Shown one piece after another: positions 32,739 to 36,630 of a stretch of 36,630 nucleotides of DNA; positions within the stretch are counted from its first letter, which is position 1; every line of letters begins with the position of its first letter. Source of the DNA: Acidobacteriaceae bacterium UBA1307 (GTDB taxonomy: Bacteria; Acidobacteriota; Terriglobia; Terriglobales; Acidobacteriaceae); contig DBTV01000022.1 in the NCBI GenBank assembly GCA_002307235.1, forward strand, positions 17,771 through 54,400, read 5' to 3'. The notes beneath the pieces are model-generated. The model saw only the letters and a list, made by a program, of their open reading frames with translations, was not told where the DNA came from and ran no database searches. Position numbers and translations under genes: made by a program.

Positions 32739-33552
32739 AATTCTCCGAAGGTTTTTCGGCGCTGTCGATGATGAGGAAAGTGGTCGGAGTTTTGGCCGAG
32801 GTCAGCTTGAGCCCAAGCTCGCCGAGGCCGGTGACGATGGAGTTCAGTACGTCGTCGTGCGTGGCGTGCTCGGCCTCTTTTTCGTCGCCGGTTTCAACGC
32901 GGAAATCATAGGAGCCATCGAGGCCGGTGCGATTGAGCACGGGTCTGCCGAAGGAACGACTGAGCCGCACGGCCAGCTCCGGCATGGTGATGTTGGTGGC
33001 CGCGATGCCAGTCGGCTCACTCACCACGCCGCCGCGCAGACCACCAAACCAGGGAAAGGCCTTGGCATCCTTGGGAGGCAGGAGCTTGAGCGTTTTTGGG
33101 GTGCGTTCGAGCAGAAGAACCGGAGCGTCTTTTTCTTCGATGTGGTATTTCAACTGAAAGCGGTCGAGGAGCAAGGCGAGCAGCATCCGTCGCTGCTCCT
33201 CGCTGGGCGGCAGCCTGATGTTGGCCGGGTTCGACTTGGCGGAAACGGCGTCCTCGGACGGCTTGGCTTCGAGGTTGTAGAAGGCCGTGTCGGCCCAGGC
33301 CGGTCCGCCCTGAATCCGCTCCATGGGAATATCGCAGGTGAACATCAACACCATGCGCAGATTCAAGTGCCCGCCACGCACCATGCCGCCAGGGTAAGCG
33401 AAGAGCCCGGCAATGCCGCTGTTTCCAAAGGGATGAATCGAGACCACATCGAAGCGCGGCAACTTGGCGGTGTCGGCGGTTTGGCAGAGTTGCGCCGCGG
33501 CTTGGCCGAGCAGGGCAAAGGCCAATAGACAGCTACCCACGAAGGTACGCAT
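32737..33552 (-). CDS. Secreted TIGR03435 (soil-associated acidobacterial) family protein
   Basis: A 271-residue exported protein with signal peptide MRTFVGSCLLAFALLGQAAAQ. The features of the family are present: FDVVSIHPFG near the N-terminus, GGMVRGGHLNLRMVLMF, IQGGPAWADTAFYNLEAKP, QRRMLLALLLDRFQLKYHIEEKDAPVLLLE, TNITMPELAVRLSRSFGRPVLNRTGLDGSYDF, and a C-terminal LGLKLTSAKTPTTFLIIDSAEKPSEN. The family is numerous in Acidobacteriota, usually linked to membrane signalling proteins, with unknown function. It stands alone here. This gene is one of the main clues to the host phylum. Confidence 0.9.
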   Translation of the reverse strand: MRTFVGSCLLAFALLGQAAAQLCQTADTAKLPRFDVVSIHPFGNSGIAGLFAYPGGMVRGGHLNLRMVLMFTCDIPMERIQGGPAWADTAFYNLEAKPSEDAVSAKSNPANIRLPPSEEQRRMLLALLLDRFQLKYHIEEKDAPVLLLERTPKTLKLLPPKDAKAFPWFGGLRGGVVSEPTGIAATNITMPELAVRLSRSFGRPVLNRTGLDGSYDFRVETGDEKEAEHATHDDVLNSIVTGLGELGLKLTSAKTPTTFLIIDSAEKPSEN

Positions 33553-33790
33553 CGAAAAAACGCCTTTCCCGCGTCGTCTTGGGCGCGTTGGCAGAGAGTG
33601 ATTGCGGAAAGCTGGAGGATAGACGATGGCTTTCGCGAAAAGTCTGCGGACCGGGGAATGTTTTTGCCGTCGGCGCCGCGCGCGAGGCGTGCGGCCGCCT
33701 GTTTACGCTACCGTCGCCAACCCTTTTTGCGCGATCAGCGCGAGCAGCTTGAGCGAGGCGCCTGGCTCAAAAGTTCGCAACGAAACAGGG

Positions 33791-33859
33791 GTGTCATCCT
33801 GAGCGAACGGGGCCCCAAGCGTTTTTCAGCTTGGGGGTGGTGAGTCGAAGGATCTGCGG
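33791..33859. repeat. Palindromic intergenic element (TCATCCTGAGCGAA type)
   Basis: GTGTCATCCTGAGCGAAC at the left and GTCGAAGGATCTGCGG at the right enclose a perfect 8-bp hairpin (CCCCAAGC, 33813-33820, with GCTTGGGG, 33829-33836). I recognise the outer words as a dispersed repeat seen in several environmental bacteria. A short reading frame across it is an artefact. Confidence 0.6.
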
Positions 33860-33945
33860 TTATGTTTTGAAAACTTCGCAGACACTCCACACGCACACCT
33901 CGCCAATTGCGCTTCTGAGGCTAAAGCCCGCACGACTTTTGCCGA

Positions 33946-33991
33946 CCCTGCGCGGGGATTGAAATCCCCGCCTCCCTCCGCAGGGCTTTTT
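33946..33991. repeat. REP-like hairpin with T run
   Basis: An inner perfect 9-bp stem (GCGGGGATT with AATCCCCGC) is enclosed by CCCTGC and GCAGGG, followed by CTTTTT. It is built like the element at 26495-26647 and could also work as a plus-strand terminator. It lies in the 576-base gap upstream of the DUF6599-like gene, where no gene with a ribosome site is visible. Confidence 0.7.
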
Positions 33992-34128
33992 CCGAAGCCC
34001 GTTCAGGCGGGTCGTGCCAAACATTCAGCATTCTCCGGGAACATTTTCCTGCCCATCCGTGTCCAAACAGAGAGCGGGTGAGCCCGTGTACCCTTGAAAG
34101 AGAAGTTTTTTGTGGAGACGAGGACCGA

Positions 34129-35322
34129 ATGAAGCGTTGGATCTGGGCGTGTGTCTGTGCGGCGATGCTGGTGGCGGGGGGCGTGGCGCAAAAGCCGGCC
34201 GATGCCGCCAAGAAGGGCGCGCCTGCGCCAGCGGTGGCCGCCAAACCGCTTCTGCCCGACGCCTTTGCCGGCTGGGTTGCCGATGAGGTGAAGCCCCTCG
34301 CCGACGCCTCCGCCGCCGATGCGGCCAACGCCGCCGCGCTCAAGGAATACGCGCTGACCGATGCCGCCACGGCCGCCTACAAGCGCGATGGCGCGACGCT
34401 CACCGTGCGCGCGTTGCGCTTCCACGACGCCACCGGAGCCTTCGGCGCCTATTCACTCTACCGGCAGAACAACTGGGCCAAGGAGAAGGTCGGCTCGGGC
34501 GCGGCCTCCTTCCACGACCGCGTGCTCTTCTGGCAGGGCAACATCGTCATTGATGCGAACTTTGCGCATGTGAACGCGATGAGTGGCGCGGAACTGCGCG
34601 AGCTGGCCAGGCAGTTGCCGCCGGTCAGCGACACGCTCGGCGCACTGCCGCCGCTCATCGGCAATCTGCCGCAAAAGGATCTGGAAACGCACACAACGCA
34701 CTACGCGCTCGGCCAGGTCGGCTATCTGGCCTCGGGCGGCGTGCTGCCGGCCTCCATCGTAGGCTTTGAGCAGGGCGCCGAGTCGCTGACGGCCAACTAC
34801 TCGCTCAGCTCCGGTCCGGCGACACTGACCATGATCGATTACCCGACGCCGCAGTTGGCCATGGTCGCCGAGGCGCGCATCCGTGCCTACCTGCAGGCGG
34901 GCGCAAAGGCGCAACCGGCCTGGACCAAAGCCCTGCAGGACTCGGACACGGCCTCGCTCGAGGTGCTGCGCAGTGGCCCGGTCGTGGTCGTGGTCTCCGG
35001 CGACGCGATCCCCAAAGAGAGCCATCGGCTCATCGAGATGGTGCACTTTGACGCCGACGTGATGGCCATGCCGGCCGGCAACGTCGAGAGCGAGACGCAG
35101 AAGACGGCCAAGCTGCTGATGGGCATCGCGGCGCTGGTGATCATCGGCGGCGGCGCGGCGATTCTGCTCGGCTTTTTCCTCGGCGGCGGACGCGCCCTCT
35201 ACCGGATCGCGCGCGGCAAGCCCGCCTCGACCATGTACGAGGCGGAGTTTATCCGGATCGATCTGACGGGAAACGCGCCCGAGGTGGAACCCTCCGCGGA
35301 CAAGCAGCACCCGAAGGGTTAA
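34129..35322 (+). CDS. Exported DUF6599-like protein with C-terminal membrane anchor
   Basis: A 397-residue protein. The signal peptide is MKRWIWACVCAAMLVAGGVAQ. The middle resembles DUF6599: PDAFAGWVADEV, ALKEYALTDAATAAYKRDGATLTVRALRFHDATGAFGAYSLYR, FHDRVLFWQGNIVIDANF, LRELARQLPP, THYALGQVGYLASGGVLPASIV and TMIDYPTPQLAM. A C-terminal helix (LLMGIAALVIIGGGAAILLGFFLGGG) and a short cytoplasmic tail follow, so the protein is anchored in the inner membrane with the domain outside. GAGG precedes the ATG at 34129; the frame upstream to 34078 is not used. The function is unknown. Confidence 0.78.
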   Translation: MKRWIWACVCAAMLVAGGVAQKPADAAKKGAPAPAVAAKPLLPDAFAGWVADEVKPLADASAADAANAAALKEYALTDAATAAYKRDGATLTVRALRFHDATGAFGAYSLYRQNNWAKEKVGSGAASFHDRVLFWQGNIVIDANFAHVNAMSGAELRELARQLPPVSDTLGALPPLIGNLPQKDLETHTTHYALGQVGYLASGGVLPASIVGFEQGAESLTANYSLSSGPATLTMIDYPTPQLAMVAEARIRAYLQAGAKAQPAWTKALQDSDTASLEVLRSGPVVVVVSGDAIPKESHRLIEMVHFDADVMAMPAGNVESETQKTAKLLMGIAALVIIGGGAAILLGFFLGGGRALYRIARGKPASTMYEAEFIRIDLTGNAPEVEPSADKQHPKG

Positions 35323-35497
35323 CGGCGGGCGCATCCTGTGGAAAACAGGAAGAAACTCCCAAGAAACACCCCGGAAAACCGGAGCTGTGCCGTTAACGAA
35401 AGGCGAAAGTCCGGCGAATGAGCAGTTTAGCTCATCTTCAAGAAGTTATTCTTCATCTTAATGAAAACAAAGGAATTATTTTTGCCGGGATTTCTCC
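35323..35497. other. Hairpin-rich 3' region of the DUF6599-like gene
   Basis: Several short hairpins follow the stop: CCTGT/ACAGG, CCGG/CCGG, and ATGAGC with GCTCAT (35416-35433), then an A/T-rich stretch that could be an UP element for the promoter at 35498. No reading frame with a ribosome site and no clear terminator T run. Confidence 0.5.
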
Positions 35498-35526
35498 TTG
35501 ACACTGCTCGCCCCCGCTCCTACTAT
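35498..35526 (+). promoter_or_regulatory. Strong sigma70 promoter of a small RNA
   Basis: A perfect TTGACA (35498-35503), exactly 17 bp, then TACTAT (35521-35526), with an A/T-rich upstream region. The expected start is near 35533. This is the best promoter in the window and no open reading frame follows it. Confidence 0.8.
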
Positions 35527-35532
35527 GCAGCC

Positions 35533-35612
35533 AGAAAGTTCTGATGGTTTTGCCTCCGTTGGAACTATTCTCCCTAAGGAGAGAGCCGCCCTGTTGCCGG
35601 GCGGCTCTTTCC
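35533..35612 (+). ncRNA. Probable small RNA of about 80 nt
   Basis: A transcript from the promoter above would begin near 35533 and end at the terminator hairpin at 35582-35612. Inside it an AGTTC/GAACT helix (35537-35541 with 35562-35566) encloses a loop with the anti-Shine-Dalgarno-like CCTCC (35553-35557), and a TCTCC/GGAGA hairpin (35569-35582) abuts the terminator. No start codon with a ribosome site and no coding gene follows before tRNA-Thr. A loop with CCTCC could pair with ribosome sites of mRNAs, which is inference. I do not recognise a known family. Confidence 0.55.
35582..35612 (+). terminator. Rho-independent terminator of the small RNA
   Basis: A perfect 10-bp stem (AGAGCCGCCC with GGGCGGCTCT), seven-base loop, then TT-CC. 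The T run is short, but stem stability is high. Confidence 0.75.
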
Positions 35613-35668
35613 GTCTCTGCGGCCCCGGCTGGGTCTGAGGGGTGTCTGGGGGCAGGACGGGCGGCAAA

Positions 35669-35782
35669 AAGCGGCTAGCGGGCCCCTGGCGGTCCAGCAA
35701 GCGCGGCTCCCGGTGAGGCCGGAACCCGGGCTGCGCGGCATCGGGCAGGGCGATGCCCCTGGAGTTCGATTCTTAGCCGCTT
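35669..35782. other. GC-rich structured element, possible RNA of unknown type
   Basis: A 114-base stretch closed by a perfect 9-bp helix (AAGCGGCTA, 35669-35677, with TAGCCGCTT, 35774-35782). Inside are a long imperfect hairpin around GCGCGGCTCCCGG/CCCGGGCTGCGC and a perfect GGCATCG/CGATGCC hairpin, and a tRNA T-loop-like GTTCGATTC near the 3' side. On the minus strand the outer helix is followed by TTTTT. It fits no RNA family I can identify: no SRP GGAAG/AGCAG core and no usable anticodon. Confidence 0.35.
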
Positions 35783-35857
35783 CTAAGACAAAAAGTGGCT
35801 CCGCGCAAAAAAAATCGAGATTTTTTGCCAGAAGCCTTGCGGAAGCCCTTCCAGCGC

Positions 35858-35886
35858 TTTACCGAAATGCCGGGCAACGATACAAT
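35858..35886 (+). promoter_or_regulatory. Promoter of tRNA-Thr
   Basis: TTTACC (35858-35863), 17 bp, TACAAT (35881-35886), with the mature tRNA beginning 12 bases later. Confidence 0.7.
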
Positions 35887-35898
35887 CGACTAAGGCAA

Positions 35899-35974
35899 GC
35901 CGAAGTAGCTCAGTTGGTAGAGCAGCTGATTCGTAATCAGCAGGTCGCCGGTTCGAATCCGGCTTTCGGCTCCA
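35899..35974 (+). tRNA. tRNA-Thr (anticodon CGT)
   Basis: A complete cloverleaf of 76 bases. Acceptor GCCGAAG pairs with TTTCGGC (one G-T), the D arm is GCTCAGTTGGTAGAGC, the anticodon arm GCTGA-TTCGTAA-TCAGC reads CGT (threonine codon ACG), the T arm is GCCGG-TTCGAAT-CCGGC, and T precedes an encoded CCA. As an ANN-decoding tRNA it is a target of t6A modification by the TsaD system encoded at the left of the window. Confidence 0.97.
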
Positions 35975-35982
35975 TCGATTCT

Positions 35983-36020
35983 CACAAAAAGGCCTCTCCA
36001 TGCGGAGAGGCCTTTTTGTG
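35983..36020 (+). terminator. Terminator of tRNA-Thr
   Basis: A perfect 17-bp stem (CACAAAAAGGCCTCTCC with GGAGAGGCCTTTTTGTG) with a four-base loop, nine bases after the tRNA. The A and T runs make it functional in both directions, so it can also end minus-strand transcription from dnaB. Confidence 0.93.
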
Positions 36021-36039
36021 TGCGTTGCGTGCAGAAGGC

Positions 36040-36410
36040 CTACGACTTCGCGGCGGTTTTGTGGCGCGGCGTTGTCTCGCAGCCAGGCAAGCGCATCGGC
36101 GGAGCGCCGCCATGCGTCGCCCACGGACTCCATGCACAGAACGGCCTCCTCAAGACTGCCCATCGTGTAGCTGTCGACCTCTTCGCCCTTGAACGGAAGC
36201 GGGCGGCCCGAAACGAGCAGCTCCTCGACAAAGGGATTGACCTTGCGGGCCTCGGCGAACAGGGCTGTTGCTTCGGTTGGGTTCATCGCCGGCGATGGAC
36301 TCCAGCAACTGCTGCAAAAGCTCTTGCGGAACACCCTTGGGCAACGGAGCTTCGAGGAAGATTGAGCCGCAGCCGCCCGGCCGCATCCTCGCCGCGCGCT
36401 TGCGATGCAT
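36040..36410 (-). pseudogene. Small gene downstream of dnaB, apparently frameshifted
   Basis: No single frame is convincing. One frame starts with ATG at 36410, five bases after the dnaB stop (RMRPGGCGSIFLEAPLPKG, LLQQLLESIAGDEP). Coding character then moves to another frame near 36285 (MNPTEATALFAEARKVNPFVEELLVSGRPLP, SYTMGSLEEAVLCMESVGDAWRRSADALAWL). A third frame would give a lysine-rich end and TAG at 36040, just before the terminator. The middle block (NP-V, GRPLP, GSLEEAV, DAW, LAWL) resembles the C-terminal part of ST7/TPR-like proteins. Possibly two frameshifts or sequence errors, or a small gene starting at 36282. The function is unknown. Confidence 0.4.
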
Positions 36411-36414
36411 TTTC

Positions 36415-36630
<216 letters not shown>

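Noticed and set aside
33598..33843. An 81-residue frame upstream of the DUF6599-like gene
   Set aside because: No ribosome site, and its end is the translation of a dispersed palindromic repeat.
35669..35782. SRP (4.5S) RNA or tRNA-Sec
   Set aside because: CGGTGAGG and GGAA words recall these RNAs, but the SRP core after the tetraloop is absent and no TCA anticodon loop can be formed.
35783..36334. A 183-residue minus-strand frame ending in KPDSNRRPADYESAALP
   Set aside because: Its C-terminal third is the antisense translation of tRNA-Thr and its terminator, a well-known spurious product. Only the part upstream of 36040 may derive from a gene.

Overview
The window looks like a chromosomal segment of an Acidobacteriota bacterium, probably of the Acidobacteriaceae/Terriglobia group. 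The reasons are a secreted TIGR03435-type protein (32737-33552), a secreted VWFA-related acidobacterial-type protein (729-2555), an ECF sigma/anti-sigma/DUF4252 cluster, a DUF6599-like protein and generally high GC. These are family-level recognitions from reading the proteins; no search was run.

Layout. 1-3971 (minus): 5' part of cysS, a secreted VWA protein and tsaD. 4076-5150 (plus): a visibly A/T-richer two-gene cassette, a GrlR-like small protein followed by a stand-alone RelA/SpoT-type nucleotidyltransferase, inserted between tsaD and cca. 5171-13047 (plus): cca, a very large secreted DUF3857/transglutaminase/TPR protein and a DUF4914 P-loop protein closed by a strong terminator. Then ruvX (minus), mltG plus a lipoprotein (plus), and a second A/T-richer pair of small membrane proteins of unknown function (15859-16880). 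16929-21148 (minus): TPR-glycosyltransferase, Gfo/Idh/MocA oxidoreductase, ROK repressor and a 50-residue membrane protein. 21294-25789 (plus): a Y-family polymerase, the ECF/anti-sigma/DUF4252 cluster and gluQ. 25838-30565 (minus): DUF3592 protein, exported oligogalacturonate lyase, pirin and a secreted TPR protein. 30863-32709 (plus): a GNAT gene overlapping trmFO. Then the TIGR03435 protein (minus), a DUF6599-like protein (plus), a probable small RNA with its own promoter and terminator, tRNA-Thr(CGT), a broken small gene (minus) and the 3' end of dnaB (minus).

The genes are mostly housekeeping with a strong tRNA theme: cysS, tsaD, cca, gluQ, trmFO and tRNA-Thr. The most system-like unexplained items are the GrlR-like/RelA-SpoT pair, whose size, order, own promoter, base composition and placement next to cca suggest a toxin-antitoxin or defence-type alarmone/tRNA-modifying module; the two-gene membrane module at 15859-16880; and the approximately 80-nt RNA at 35533-35612. 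Several intergenic regions carry REP-like palindromic repeats.
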